This document shows positions 43,905 through 56,326 of a DNA stretch of 57,965 nt, piece by piece; position 1 is the first letter of the stretch; each line of letters starts with the position of its first letter. The notes beneath the pieces were generated by a model. It searched no databases, was not told the origin of the DNA, and saw only the letters and a list, made by a program, of their open reading frames with translations. Location of the stretch: NCBI GenBank assembly GCA_040383945.1, contig JBEICN010000002.1:1-57965 (forward strand). The letters are read 5' to 3'. Position numbers and translations under genes: made by a program. The stretch is from CAIVSN01 sp040383945. Its GTDB lineage: Bacteria; Patescibacteriota; Gracilibacteria; BD1-5; UBA2023.

Positions 43905-44792
43905 TTATGTAATGATACGGACTTCTTCGTGAAGCTGAATCTGAAATTGTTCACGAACTTTGGACTTTGCTATTTCTGCAATTTCAAGAACATCTTGCCA
44001 CCTAGCACCCACGGAACTTACAAAAAAATTAGCATGGTGTGGAGAAATTTGCATGCCACCAACACGAAATCCTTTGAGTCCAGCCTCATCAATAAGCCTC
44101 CCCGCGCTCGTGCCGGGAGGATTGGTAAAATAGGATCCGCAAGAAAGGCCGGGGGGCTGTTTGGTCCGTCTGGTTTCTTGCATTTCTACCATGGACATTT
44201 TGGTAAACGGATTCTCCGCCTGACGATATTCCAAGTTGAACACGGCAGACAAAACGAGGTATCGATCTTGTCATTTGAGAGCAGAGAATCGGTACGAATA
44301 TTTCATGTCAGAATTCAAAAGTCTGGACACTTTGCCAGTATGGGTATCCAAAACCTCGACATGTTCGACAATTTGGCTAGAATCGAGTCAAAAGCATCCA
44401 GCATTCCCCACCACAGCGCCGCCAACAGTGCCAGGAAGACCTACCCAAGGAAGCAGTGTGGGGGTTTCGAATTTTTTTATGCTTTCAGAAACAAGCGGTC
44501 AAAAGGTGGCACCAGACTCCGCGGCAAGCATAAGCACTTCTCAATGCCTTGAGAACTCAAATGATTTGATTGCGACATGAATGATAATGCCAGGGAAATG
44601 GTCGAAGGCAAATAGGCAGTTTGTGCCTGATGCAATATAAACAATGGGGAGTTGGGAATTTCTAGCAAGCTCGATTGCCTGAAGAAGGTTCGGTACTTGA
44701 TCTCGGCTCGTGAAGTCAAAAAAATATTCCGCCATAGCAGGTGTTTTGAAGGCTGAGAATCGAGAAATATCTTTATTTTGTTCCAATGCCAT
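43905..44792 (-). CDS. murB: UDP-N-acetylenolpyruvoylglucosamine reductase
   Basis: FAD enzyme making UDP-MurNAc for peptidoglycan. 295 residues. SGTNCLF stands in the place of the FAD-binding GGGSN loop; LPWVGLPGTVGGAVVGNAGCFG, YSYRFSALKG and SCGSYFTNP (proton-donor Ser region), then SAGRLIDEAGLKGFRVGGMQISPHHANFF are the murB signature. Gly residues in NAGCFG and ALKG are TGA. Starts inside the uvrA 3' end (20-base overlap). Confidence 0.94.
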
Positions 44793-47634
44793 GTATGGTA
44801 TGTGTAGTAAAATAACGGCGCAGTGCATCGGCCGTGTAGGAATGTTTTACCTTGAGAATATTGTGTAGTGGACCGCTATAGAGCAAGTTTCCTCACTTAT
44901 GTCATCATTCCGGTCCAATGTCTATGATGTAGTCCGCATTGGCAATAATGTCGAGATTATGCTCAATAACCACGATGGTATTCCCCTTCTCCACCAAGCG
45001 TTCCAGAATTTCCAATAATTTTTGAACATCGGAAAAATGTAGTCAAGTTGTGGGCTCATCAAGAATATACAAGGTTTTTGAAGTAGATCGCTTGGAGAGA
45101 TCAAAAGCAAGCTTTATGCGTTGAGCCTCCCCACCAGATAGCGTTGGGGCAGATTGACCAAGTCGAATATACCCAAGCCCAACATCTACCAAAACTTGGA
45201 GAATGCGAGTAATACGAGGGAATGCAGCAAAAAACTCAAGCGCATCCTCACAGGTCATAGCAAGAACATCGGCAATAGTCTTCCCCTTGAATCTGACTTC
45301 TAATGTTTCAGGATTGTATCGACTTCCGTGACAAGATTCGCACTCAACAAATACATCTGGAAGAAAGTGCATTTCGATCTTTTTTACCCCCGATCCTTCA
45401 CATATTTCACATCGACCACCTCGGGTATTAAAACTGAATCTACCTGGTCCAAAACCTCGCTTTTGAGCCTCAAGAGAACTAGCAAAAACTTCTCGAACAA
45501 AAGTAAAGAGTCATGTATATGTCGCGATATTTGAATGTGGCGTTTTTCCTATGGGTGCCTGATCAATAATGATCGACTTATCGATGAGGTCGAGTCCGGA
45601 GATTTTTTTATGCTTTCCTGGTTCATCAGAATTATTTCCAAAAAAGCGTGTGACTGAATTGGCAAGAATGTCCATAATCAATGATGATTTTCCAGATCCA
45701 GACACTCCCGTTACCACGGTGAGCATGCCCAGTGGCAGAGAAACATCTATATTCTTGAGATTGTTTTCCGAAGCTCAAAAAATTTCTATATGTCATTGTG
45801 GCTTACGCTTTGACTTTTTGACATATACCTGCTTTCTTCCGGAGAGATAGGCTCAGGTTTCAGAGGCAGTATCAGCACAAATCTGATCATACGATCCCTG
45901 GAAAATAATCTCTCAACCGTGCACTCAAGCCTGAGGTCCTATGTCAATAATATGATCTGAGGCCGCCATAATATCCTCGTCGTGCTCTACCACAATGACC
46001 GTGTTGCCAATTTTAACCAGTTTTTTGATGTTCGAAATCAGCATATCATTATCTCGTGGGTGGAGTCCTATGGATGGCTCATCAAGTACATAGATAATGC
46101 CTTCGAGCCGGGTGCCTATTTGGGTAGCAAGACGAATGCGCTGGGACTCGCCTCAAGAGAGAGTCTGCGCCTTTCGAGAAAGAGACATATACTCCAGGCC
46201 TACACCCTTCAGGAACTCCAAACGCTCTCTCACATTTTTGAGAATAGGCTCTACGATTTTTTCTTGCATTTGACTGGTACGAAGTTCTTGGAAAAAATCG
46301 ATTGCCTCACCTACAGAGAGTTCGCACAACTCCCCGATATGCTTACCGCCCACAAAAATCGAGAGAAACTCCTGCTTGAGTCGATATCCATGACAAACTG
46401 GACAGCTAATTTCAGTGACAAATTGTGAGATTTTTTTGATAAATGGATCACCTGGGTCGGTTTCACGATACCTTCGGCTCAAGGTGGGCAAAACCCCCTC
46501 GTACTTACTTTGATAGGTCCTTACTCAGTCACCAAATTTTGAATCTGGAACTATTTCATAATGCTCTCCGGGAGTTCCGTAAAGCACTTTATGTTTGTGT
46601 TCCTTTTTGAGCTGAGCGTATGGTACATTCATTGGAATTTTGTGGCGTTTCGCCATTTCCTCGATAATTTTAGAATAGTATGGGTGGCTTGCCCAAGGGA
46701 GAATAGCCCCCTCTGCCAAAGTTAAATCAAAGTTTATAATACGATCTTCTAAAAATGCCACCTCAGACCCGAGACCGTGGCAAGATTCACAGGCTCCATA
46801 ATGAGAATTGAAAGAGAAATTTGAAATGGTGAGATCTTTGAGCTCATAATCACAAATCGGACAAGCAGCGCTTTCGTGAAATGCTTTTCTTGATTTGTCA
46901 GAAAGACGATATAGGGTAAGTCGACCCTCACCTGCTTCATAGGCAGACTGAAGAGAATCTTTCAATCTTGTCAAAAACTCTGGCTCATCCTTACGAGAAA
47001 GTCGATCAATCACTATATCTGCAACGTCATCTTCCGTAAGAAGTTTTTCTGGGGGAGTATCTCCAACCGAAAACACCAATTCACCCACCTGATATCGAAC
47101 AAATCCTCGGTCTAATACGGTTTTTCACACAACCTCCAGTGTAGGATATGGCACGCTGTGAAGCAGGGGGGCAAGAATATGAAATTTCTCACCAATATCA
47201 AAACCTTGGACATATTCGACAATATCGGCAATCGTGTTTTTACGCAATTCGACCTCAGGATGGTTTGGACACTTTTGAACTCAAACGGTGGTATACAACA
47301 ACCGTAGGTAATCATAGATTTCGGTAATCGTGCCAACAGTAGATCGAGGGTTTGTAGATACGGTTTTCTGATGTATGGCAATCGTCGGCGAAAGTCCATG
47401 AATTTCACGAACTTTCGTTTCGTCATTAATCGAACTAATGATCATTCTTGCATAGGTCGACAGGCTTTCCAGATACCTGCGCTGTCCTTCGGCATAAATA
47501 GTGTCAAATGCAAGCGATGACTTTCATGATCCGGAAACTCCTGTCACTACAACAAGGGCATTCTTTGGAATATCGATGTCAATATTTTTGAGATTGTGGG
47601 TGTTCGCTCCGCGAATCGAAATTTGGTCTGACAT
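44773..47634 (-). CDS. uvrA: Excinuclease ABC subunit A
   Basis: DNA-damage sensor of nucleotide excision repair; 953 residues, normal length. Two ABC modules: first Walker A GVSGSGKSS with TGA 47524-47526 as its last Gly; second TVVTGVSGSGKSS (near 45715). Zinc fingers CPICDYEL...CESCHGLG and CEICEG...CESCHGSR, signature TLSGGEAQRI and DEPTTGLH. The C-terminus DIGPEGGHKGG uses tandem TGA codons (44902-44907), matching the universal DLGPEGG. More than 15 TGA codons in total. Partner Mfd is encoded at 2602-5592; uvrB and uvrC are not in the window. Confidence 0.97.
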
Positions 47635-47786
47635 AGCCCAAAAGTATAGTCAAATTCCAGCAAAAGCGAAAAAAAAATAAAGAATATTCTGGCTCTGGGG
47701 GATACTCCACCATGCGTGTAGATTGGGCATCATGAGAGCACTCAAGCACCCGTCCCAATTCCTTTGCAAAAATTATACTTTCTGCA

Positions 47787-48407
47787 CTAGGCAGAACGCG
47801 CCAGAGCAATGATGTAGACTCTTTTGCAACCTTGTTTCACAAGCGAGTGTGCACAGGCTCGCAGTGTTGATCAAGTAGAGATAACATCGTCGACTAGGAT
47901 AACTTCTTCTGGAACTCTAAAAAATGGAAGAATTCCAAATGAAAAGTTTCGGCCCATTCGTTCATTTTTGGAAATTCAGGCTTGGTGCTGCCCACTCCAG
48001 AACCTATATAGACCACGAAATACGGGGATTCAGAACTCGTTATGGACAATATTAGACAAGCACTTTGACTGATTGAATCCCCGCTCATACCAACGATCTA
48101 CCCCAAGAGGAACATATGAAACCGCGGTATGTTTTGATACAACAGGAATGCTTCTTAGTGCCTTTCCAAAAGCTTGCTCTAAGGCTATTTTGGAATTCTC
48201 ATTTCCCTCATACTTCCATCTTTTCAAAATTTGAGATATATCTTGGTATTCAAAAAGTACCCAAACTGACACTACTTCCTTTGGCATTCCAACATCTTTA
48301 TACCAAGTCACAAAATTTTTTGGAGAAATAGGAAGTTCCGGAGGGGTTGGGGAGACTTTTGGTACATATCCAAAAATTTCTTGAATCAACAAAGAAAAAA
48401 TAGACAT
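47787..48407 (-). CDS. comF: ComF family phosphoribosyltransferase-like protein
   Basis: 206 residues. ComF proteins are needed for uptake of transforming DNA in several bacteria. PRPP-binding motif VILVDDVISTGSTLR with the TG Gly encoded by TGA 47871-47873; RGFNQSKCLSNIV and KRWKYEGN are typical ComF segments. The N-terminal Cys4 zinc finger of classical ComF is missing. Eight bases after pepA on the same strand. Confidence 0.92.
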
Positions 48408-48415
48408 CCTACTCT

Positions 48416-49816
48416 CTAGCCAAGAATGTATTCAATGAGTATTTCCGTGCCAAAACCGGTGCCTTCGGCAGGAAAAATCCCTCTCGGCTTGTTTCTATAG
48501 GAAGGCCCTGCGATATCGAGATGTGCATATTTTGTGGGAGGTTTTACGAATTGTGCAATAAAGGCAGCGCCCATGCTTGCTCCTGCCATATGTTCAGAAG
48601 ATAGGTTTTTCCTGTCGGCAATCTTTGCGTGAGTGTTCTTCATCATAAATTCATCAAGAGGAAGCGTCCACACTGACTCATGGGTGCGAGTGGCAGCGGA
48701 CTGTATTGATTGTAACAACTCGTGATTCACCGACATTAATCCCGCATAATCATATCCAAGTGCATGCATACAAGCTCATGTGAGGGTAGCAATGCTTACC
48801 ATGGTCTTTGGTGCATATAATTCAGATATATAGGCGGCAAGGTCGCCAAGTACGAGTCTTCATTCAGCATCAGTATGATGGATCTCAACGGTCAATCCAT
48901 TTTGTGCCCGAACAATATCCAGTGGTTTGAAAGCACTTCCTCAAAGCAAATTCTCCACGAGCCCAACGGCACCAACTACTGATGTAGAATTATTACACTG
49001 ATCCAGGTACCAAAATGCGGCTATAGTTGCGGCAGCACCTGCCATGTCGGTTTTCATGTCGAGCATTCCCTTGTCAGGTTTTATCTGCAATCCTCCTGCG
49101 TCAAAAGTTACCCCCTTACCCAGAACAGAAACATTCGGGGAGGTGCCGGAGACAACATTTCTCTCCAAAACAATCACAGATGCAGGAATATCTGAACCTT
49201 TTGCTACTGCCAGCAACATTCAAAAACCACTTCTATTTAGCTCGTCAGCTGAAATAACACGCACCAGTGTACTTTTCCATGGAAGCGACTGGATGATTTG
49301 GGTAAGTTTTGCTGGATTTTTCTCATTTGGTGGCATATTTACCAAATCTCTTGCGAGATAGAGTGACTGAATTTTTGTACATAACTCTGGGGAAATCTGG
49401 TAGGAGTTTTGAACCAAATCATAACTGAGAGCAGGCTTCTCTTTGGTTAAGTAAGTGCTAAATCGGTATGTCCCCATGGCAAAGCCAAAAATGACTTCTT
49501 GAGCATCTAGGGAGGCGCCAATGTATACGCTGGTCGATTGCTCAAATCCTCGAGCCACCTCGGCAACCTGATGAGCGATAGGAGTATTGGGATCAATTCG
49601 GAGAATGCCAAGCTTGTCCACCCCCGCAAACATTCATTCTATCAACAAATACTTGCTGTCAGACGACCTAGAGGCGTCAAGGCTTGATGTAAGAATATCG
49701 TTACCAAAAGGGGTTGGCAGCTCAGAGCTGTCTCGCACTATCAAAAGAATTTCTTTTTGATGGAAGGTCTCGGTAACAGAAAGTGAAAAATCACGAAGCA
49801 CAAAGGAAGATTTCAT
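48416..49816 (-). CDS. pepA: Leucyl (cytosol) aminopeptidase, M17 family
   Basis: 466 residues. Two-metal aminopeptidase: LGKGVTFDAGGLQIKP, DMKTDMAGAAAT and HTDAEGRLVLGDLAAY carry the metal-binding Lys/Asp/Glu and catalytic Arg; the usual NTDAEGR reads HTDAEGR. TGA at 49634-49636, 49220-49222, 48941-48943 and others. In peptide-scavenging CPR cells it would recycle amino acids. One base separates it from the upstream membrane-protein gene. Confidence 0.94.
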
Positions 49817-49817
49817 A

Positions 49818-51017
49818 TTATTTTCGTATTTGAAGATAGCTCATAAAAATGAGAAAAGAGAAAAGAAGTAGGAGAATAGAGTATTCGAATATCCCCGCAA
49901 TTCCTACACTCCAGCCATAGTACACTATATTTCCAATAAGCACGAGGAGGGCAACCGACTGAAACACATATTCATCTCATCGGTACGGCGTTCGAATGAT
50001 TCGTCAAAAAAAGGTAAGTCAAATAGTGACGAGAAAAGATGATATCAGAAAGGTCCAGAAATTCTCGGAAATTCCAAAGAAAAAATAGTAGAGCGGCACG
50101 GGAATAATGGTAGAAAATACCAGACTTGGGTAGTTTTCGAAGCGAGAATGCACATACACATTAAAAGCAAGTGAGAGTAAAAGCCCCAAAACAAACCAGT
50201 ACGAGTCATCTATGAACAAAAGCACTCAAAAAGCTATGGTAGATATATACAGTCAAATCAAGGAAATAGCTCGAATCGGCTCTCGAAGCATTTTGAAATA
50301 CTCCACAGAAACCCCCTCAAAAAAAATTACCGAATAACAAAACAATAACATGAAGGCCACCTCTCAAGAAACTGAGCCGTTCAAAAAAAGTATCCAAAGT
50401 AAGGTTGCGAGATACAAGATGATCCAAAAAACGAGAGCGTAGATCATTTTTAGCGACAACTCATATTCTCATTTGACTATTACTACTCATAAAAAAAATA
50501 AACTCGTGGAAAATGCCATCAAATACAGTACATCTGGTAGAGAATTTTGTAGAAAATATCCAACGCACAAGAGTAATCCGATGATCGGAACGTGTAATTT
50601 TACTATTGACTTAATCGTATCCGATTTGAAATATCTCAAATAAATAGCAGCAATTCCAGATAGCGAGATGGCGATGGTAAAGTAAGAAATAAACGAAGAA
50701 ATCGGTATATTAAAAATAGATTCTCCGCCATACACTATTCCAATAATAGCAATGTCGGCGGTTATAATTGAGAAAAATAATGCTTGTTTGGAAAAAAAAG
50801 AAATTACCGTTTTTACCAAAGAGGTATTGAACTTACTTACAGAGTTTTCTGAAAAATCTTTTTTTCGGCTTTCTTTCTGAGCTCATATTTTATGCGGAGA
50901 AAATAAAACCAGTGATCCAATTCCCAAAATAACAAAAGCTATTGCCTCAAATGTTGCGTGGAGCAAATACATCAAATAGGCAAAAAATATATGAACGACA
51001 AAAAAAAGTATATACAC
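49818..51017 (-). CDS. Polytopic membrane protein of unknown function
   Basis: 399 residues, about ten to twelve hydrophobic helices throughout. Probable GTG start (51017-51015) two bases after the upstream stop. Numerous TGA-Gly codons (50883-50885, 50487-50489, 50469-50471, 50019-50021). No recognised family; layout resembles small transporters or O-antigen-type flippases, but this is only a topology argument. Part of a tightly packed run of unknown genes upstream of pepA. Confidence 0.65.
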
Positions 51018-51019
51018 TC

Positions 51020-52360
51020 TTAGAAATTAATCTGAAGTGCCAAAGAAACAAGAAAAAATATTCAAGAACCGAGCGATATGGTAATAAAACTTCGTAATCC
51101 GTTGAAAATTACGACAAAACTGCTCAAAACACTTCCCACAAACACAATAGAAAAGAGTTGTTGTGATAACGAAGTATTAAAAATAGAGAGGGCCGCTAAA
51201 ACAAGAATAGCTAGCGCGAGCGAATACAAAACAATATCAGTAATAGATTTTATAATAAATACTATTACATCTTCATAGTATCAAATACCTTTTGCGAGTT
51301 TTGTATAAGAAAATGTTTTTTTTGAAATTCGGGATTCTATAATTTGAATATTTTGTTCTATAAGACGCTTTTTTAGAATCAATCTCTTGCGCTTGGCTGA
51401 ATTTCAAAACAAAGAACGAAGTATTTCTTTTTTGGTAGCAGCCAATCTTTCTTTATAGATAGATAACTCCCTGAGATTTTTAAGAATTACAAAACTACCC
51501 GTATCCGCTTTTTGCACCGGAGTCTTTGGGTTCTGAGGCTCAACAGAAGCGAAGATATCCTGAAAAATTTGAGAAATTTTCTTTTTTGCTACACTAAAAT
51601 CATTTCAAACACGACGTGTCGATCAAAGATCTTTCAAGAGTGCATTCGTTTCTTTCAAAAATTGTGACCGCTCTAGATTTTTATTTAACGCAAGCAGTTC
51701 TATTTCCAATTCTCAAATTTTTAAAAGAGAAGCCTCTCAGACTATACGAAGCTTATCAATATTTGATCCCTGTCTCATTTGTCGAAGCACCGGGAGTAAT
51801 TCTTTGATTTTTGAAATTCTTTCCTCTCCGAGGATTTCGGAGTGAGTGTTGATAAATAGCTCCATCTTGTTGTACACCGCGGAGATAATTGTTTGATATT
51901 TTTTAACTTCTCGAGCCAAATATCCATCTTGATCGGTTGATTCCGTTACTTCGTTCTTTTTTGACTCAACTGTTTTTTGTTTTTCTGTCTCAGTATTTCG
52001 CCTTTTGTACTCATCGTAGGCTTCTCGAACTTTTGCTGTGGTATAGGCCTTATCTTCTTGGCTAGCATCAGGAGAAGTAGATATGCTAATAAGTTCGTAT
52101 TTTAATTCATCAACGAGCTTCTTGTAGGCTTTTAAGATATCGTCTGATTGAATTTTTCAGCTTTTCCTCTGTCACTGATGAATAATTTCAAAATAAAAAA
52201 CACCGCTTGTTATATCTACTGGAGCAGTGGTTTCATGGATTTCAATGATAGAATATCCGTCCTTATGGAGGGATGCTCGAGCTATCTCAGCAGTGTCGAA
52301 CTTTGCCGTGAGCTCAACCTTTTTTCCATTTATCGCCGCTACTACTTTGTAAAAAGGCAT
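51020..52360 (-). CDS. Large protein with GspF/PilC-like N-terminal segment, coiled coil and C-terminal membrane helices
   Basis: 446 residues. The N-terminus (MPFYKVVAAINGKKVELTAK, ASLHKDGYSIIEI) resembles the short cytoplasmic repeat at the start of GspF/PilC inner-membrane proteins. Residues about 65-330 are charged and helical, probably coiled coil. Three to four membrane helices close the protein (TDIVLYSLALAILVLAAL, SIVFVGSVLSSFVVIF, ITISLGSGIFFLVSLAL). The GspF four-helix core is not evident. Not assigned; could tether a cytoplasmic scaffold to the membrane. Confidence 0.65.
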
Positions 52361-52373
52361 ATTTTAGGTGTGT

Positions 52374-52529
52374 TTACGCCTTGCTCGTACTTCAAACATT
52401 GAAAGCCTGAGCAAATAGATTTTCGAGTTGATTCGTTTGCTCTTTTGAGAGGTTTTTTGTAAATTCAAGAGCTTGCATTTTATGAGAAGCCTCTACGATT
52501 TGCGGAAATTTTGATTGCTCGATGCTCAT
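52374..52529 (-). CDS. Small hypothetical protein (51 aa)
   Basis: ATG 52529 to TAA 52374. Soluble, helical (EASHKMQALEFTKNLSKEQT), with one TGA-Gly. Thirteen bases before the GspF-like gene and ten bases after its upstream neighbour; retained as real because of the tight operon spacing. Confidence 0.55.
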
Positions 52530-52538
52530 ATGAATGGA

Positions 52539-52853
52539 TTATATACTATCAAGTAAAATATTAAAAGAATTTTGTGTTTTTTTCTTTTCCAAATTTTCAA
52601 GTTCCTCGATTTCTGTATATTTTTTTTGATTTGTAGATCATCTTTTCTGCAATTTTTCATCTTCTACCATCTCTACAAATTTTGTTATCTTAAGATACAA
52701 GCTTTCTAGAGCTTTTTCATCGAGAAGGTCTAAAGAATCCAAAAACAAATTTTTTTGAGTCGTATCTATCGAAAGCCCTTGTATCATTTTTTCCAAAAGA
52801 TCCTTTCTATAGCTTTGTTTTGTATACTTTCGTAGAATTGTTCCAAATAACAT
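52539..52853 (-). CDS. Small hypothetical helical protein (104 aa)
   Basis: ATG 52853 to TAA 52539. Lys/Glu/Leu-rich helices with coiled-coil character (LLEKMIQGLSIDTTQKNLFL; IEELENLEKKKTQN). TGA 52638-52640 is Gly. First gene of the minus-strand group that runs through pepA and comF. A TATAAT-like box lies at 52879-52884, without a clear -35. Confidence 0.6.
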
Positions 52854-53075
52854 ATATATAAGTACTTATACTTTTAGTATTATAGTATATACAAGATTTT
52901 CTTTTTAAGAATTTTAAAATAGAAGTAATTCGCATTTTTTCATATATCTTTTTAACATTCCCTTGTAAATAATTTTTCTCAATGCGCTTCAGATACAGAT
53001 GCTCGTAAGTAATTCACATTTTATTGTACATAAGTATTTACGATTTGCATATATCTCTAAAACGCATAAAAACAG

Positions 53076-53104
53076 TTAGTAAATTTGTGGAATCGGAATA
53101 CAAT
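53076..53104 (+). promoter_or_regulatory. Probable promoter of the S41 protease-glyA operon
   Basis: TTAGTA (53076-53081), 17-base spacer, TACAAT (53099-53104). The start would lie about 18 bases upstream of the TTG start codon at 53129. Confidence 0.5.
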
Positions 53105-53128
53105 TTTTTTGACCTATAACTTTTTCTC

Positions 53129-54394
53129 TTGCGTAACTTTTTAAATAAAAATCCATTTTTGAAATATTTTTTTACTGGAGTGTCTACTTTTTGTCTGGGA
53201 TTTCTCATTGCTCATGCGATACCTTCAGAAAATACCCTTTCTGAAGTGGTAAATTCAAACATTCCATTTGTAAAGACAGATTCAAATAATTTGGATGATC
53301 TTCCGACTCAAACACTCACAGAAGCCTATCGAGCACTGAAAAATAATTATTATGGTTTTTCTACGGTACAAAAGGAAACATTGATCGAGTGAATGATACA
53401 AGGAATGATGGAATCTTTAAATGATAAACATTCTGTATATTTTGATGCGACTGAAACTCAAGAATTCAACCAAACGATACGGGGGAATTTTGAAGGAATT
53501 TGAGCGTATGTATGAAAAACTCAATCTGGAGTTTTGGTTCGTGCTACTTTTGAAAACTCTCCAGCTCGTGAAGCACAAATACAAGATGGAGATATTATTA
53601 CCAAAGTAAATTCAGAGTCTGTGGTGAATATAGATTTGGAATCAGCAGTTCGTAAAATCCGATGACCTGCTGGAACACAGGTTGACCTTCAAATTGTACG
53701 ACCAAGCGAGAACTGGAAATCTTACACCAAGCAAGTAACTCGAAGAAGTGTCAAAGTTCCTTCGGTTATATCCAAAATAACCGAAGATAAGATAGGAATA
53801 ATCACGGTGGGGATCTTTGGTGAAACCACCCCGAATGAATTTCTTACAGCGTATATCAACCTTACTGGTTCTTGAGCGAAAGGATTGATACTTGATCTTC
53901 GTGATAATCCAGGCGGTTTGCTTGAGAGTTCAACCGCACTTTTACAAACCTTTATTCCAAAAGGAAAATTACTCGTTCAAACAAAGTCAAACACACGAGA
54001 ACTCGAGCAAAAATATTTCTCAGAAGGTCCCGGCATTGAAACGCTCCCTATAGTGGTTCTCATAAATGAAAATTCAGCATCGGCCTCAGAAATTTTTGCT
54101 GGAGCTATCCAGGATTATGAACGAGGTATTGTTGTGGGAAGTAAGTCACACGGAAAAGGATCTGTTCAAATAACCTACCCATTGAAAAATGACGGAGAAT
54201 TAAAAATTACAGTGGCACGCTGGTACACTCCCAAGGAGCGTGGTATTGATGGTGTAGGGATTCAGCCAGACATAGAATCAACCGTACAAGCTTCAGATTT
54301 TGAGAAACAATACGATCGAGTCCTTGACGAAGGCGTAAAAACGATTAAAAAATTGATCTGAGGAACTCCAGTTTTAGAAATTAAAAAACAATAA
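53129..54394 (+). CDS. Carboxy-terminal processing protease, S41 family
   Basis: 421 residues. Exported: N-terminal hydrophobic segment (FLKYFFTGVSTFCLGFLIAHA). PDZ domain with FEGIGAYVGKTQSGVLVRATFENSPA, DGDIITKVN and KIRGPAGT; peptidase core LILDLRDNPGGLL, NENSASASEIFAGA (catalytic Ser) and GSKSHGKGSVQ (catalytic Lys). The TTG start is forced by the upstream in-frame TAA at 53117. Gly in GIGAYVG, IRGPAG and others are TGA. CtpA-type proteases process envelope proteins. Confidence 0.94.
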
Positions 54395-54395
54395 T

Positions 54396-55619
54396 ATGAC
54401 AACAGTACCACAAATTTTTTCTCTCATAGAGTGAGAAAAACACCGACAAGAGTGTGAACTTGAGCTCATTGCTTCTGAAAATTATGTATCTTCTGATGTT
54501 TTGAGGGCAAATGGGTCGGTCCTTACCAATAAATATTCTGAAGGATATCCAGGTAAGAGATACTACGCGGGTCAAATCTATATAGATCAAGTTGAAAATA
54601 TTGCCATTGATCTTGCAAAAAAACTTTTTCAAGCCGAATACGCTAATGTACAACCACTCTCGGGTTCTCCTGCAAATTTGGCGGTGTATAGCGCCTTTCT
54701 TGAGCCAGGAGACACAGTACTTTGACTGCGCTTAGATCATGGGGGTCATTTGACTCACGGCCACCCGCTTAATGAATCAGGGCGCCTATATAAGTTTGAA
54801 TTTTACGGAGTCGACTCAAAAACAGAACGCATTGATATGGATGAAGTCCGCGAGATTGCCCGCAGGGTTCGTCCAAAAATGATAATTACCGGCTTTTCTG
54901 CATATTCTCGATCCCTTGATTGGAAATGATTCCGAGAAATTGCTGACGAAGTAGGTGCCTTTTTGATGGCAGATATTGCCCATATTGCTGGTCTAGTGGC
55001 AGGAAAAGTTTTGGAAAATCCGGTGCCATACTGTGATGTAGTCACCACTACCACCCACAAAACTCTCAGGTGACCACGAGGAGCTCTTATTCTTTCACGG
55101 GCCCAGTACGAAAAACAAATTGCACGAGCTGTTTTCCCGGGTTTTCAGTGAGGACCTCACGAACATACGATAGCCGCAAAAGCTATAGCCTTTGCAGAAG
55201 CTTTGACACCTGAGTTTGAAATATATTCCCAACAGGTGATTAAAAATGCTCAAGCATTATGCCAAAATCTTATTGATTTGGGCGCAAGAATTGTTTCTGG
55301 TGGAACAGATAATCACTTATTTTGTATCGACGTTGCTTCAAGTTATGGTATTGGTGGAAAGTTTGCCGAAGAATCACTCGAAGCGATAGGAATTTCTGTC
55401 AACAAAAACATGATTCCATTTGATGAGAGAAAGCCAATGGATCCGTCGGGGATTCGCATAGGAACTCCAGCATTGACTACTCGTGGTATGAAGGAAGAGC
55501 ACATGAAGGAGTTGGCCATCATTATTGACTCCGCTCTTCGGTTTCCTGATAAAAGAGATGAGCTCAAGCGCAATGTTGAAAATATTTGTCGGCTATTCCC
55601 TATTTATTTGACACAATAA
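54396..55619 (+). CDS. glyA: Serine hydroxymethyltransferase
   Basis: PLP enzyme interconverting serine and glycine with tetrahydrofolate; source of C1 units for formyl-THF used by Fmt. 407 residues. LIASENYVS, YSEGYPGKRYY, LDHGGHLTHG, DIAHIAGLV, PLP-Lys motif TTTHKTLRGPRGA and PGFQGGPHEH are present. TGA codes for the Gly in LRGPRG and in FQGGPH (55149-55151). One base separates it from the S41 gene. Confidence 0.96.
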
Positions 55620-56326
55620 TGGACACTTTTGACAACTTTGACTCTATAGACATATCTCAAGAGAGTCAATGAAGCAGTCCCGAGAAACCCGCAGAGGCTG
55701 CGAGAGAACACAGCGAAAAACAGAAAGAAAAGGCTTCTAGGGCGCTTTCTGGAATACGTCGAACTCAGAAGGATGAGAAAAAAAGCAAGAGACATTCCAC
55801 TTTGCTTGCGAGGATCATATCTCATATTGTGGAAAATGATGATCGAAGTGCGGCACTTCCGAATGTGCTCGAGTTGTTGGAGCTTGGAGTGCCCTCAAAC
55901 ATCATTATTAGCTTTTGTATTATCATCCATCCCACATCGCTTGAAATAGTTTTGTGAGAATTTGGATACTCCAATACTTTTCCCAAGCTTCGACCAAGAA
56001 GTCAGCCAGTAGTATTTGATGCAGATCAACTTACTGTTGATGAAAAAAATTATATCAATCTTTGGTTGGAAATAGTTTTTGTGATTATTACACAAGAAGT
56101 ATCAAGCGTGATGACTTGTAGATTTTTGGAGCAGCTCCGTTGAGATAAAAGAAAAAGCATAGTCAATTCTCTTACCGTATTTCTCTCCCTATTTTTTGAA
56201 TCAATCAACATAAAATCTACTACCGATCTCCATGCTTATGCAAACTTCATCATTGATCAGATGGAGCTCAAGATTCATCAGATACCACTGGAAGATGTAG
56301 ATACCTGAGAGAAAATCAACTGGTAA
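55619..56326 (+). CDS. Hypothetical helical protein after glyA
   Basis: 235 residues; its ATG overlaps the glyA stop (TAATG), so translation is coupled. First 70 residues are highly charged and probably disordered; the remainder is helical (LPNVLELLELGVPSNIIISF, YINLWLEIVFVIITQEVSSV). No catalytic motif recognised. TGA codons in SQGSS, VLGEFG, LRGDK and DTGEK are Gly. Its last 107 bases overlap the convergent comEC gene. Confidence 0.7.

Noticed and set aside
47579..47809. Small reading frame between uvrA and comF on the minus strand
   Set aside because: It overlaps both neighbours, begins inside the comF end and has no recognisable pattern; the 150-base gap 47635-47786 is treated as intergenic.
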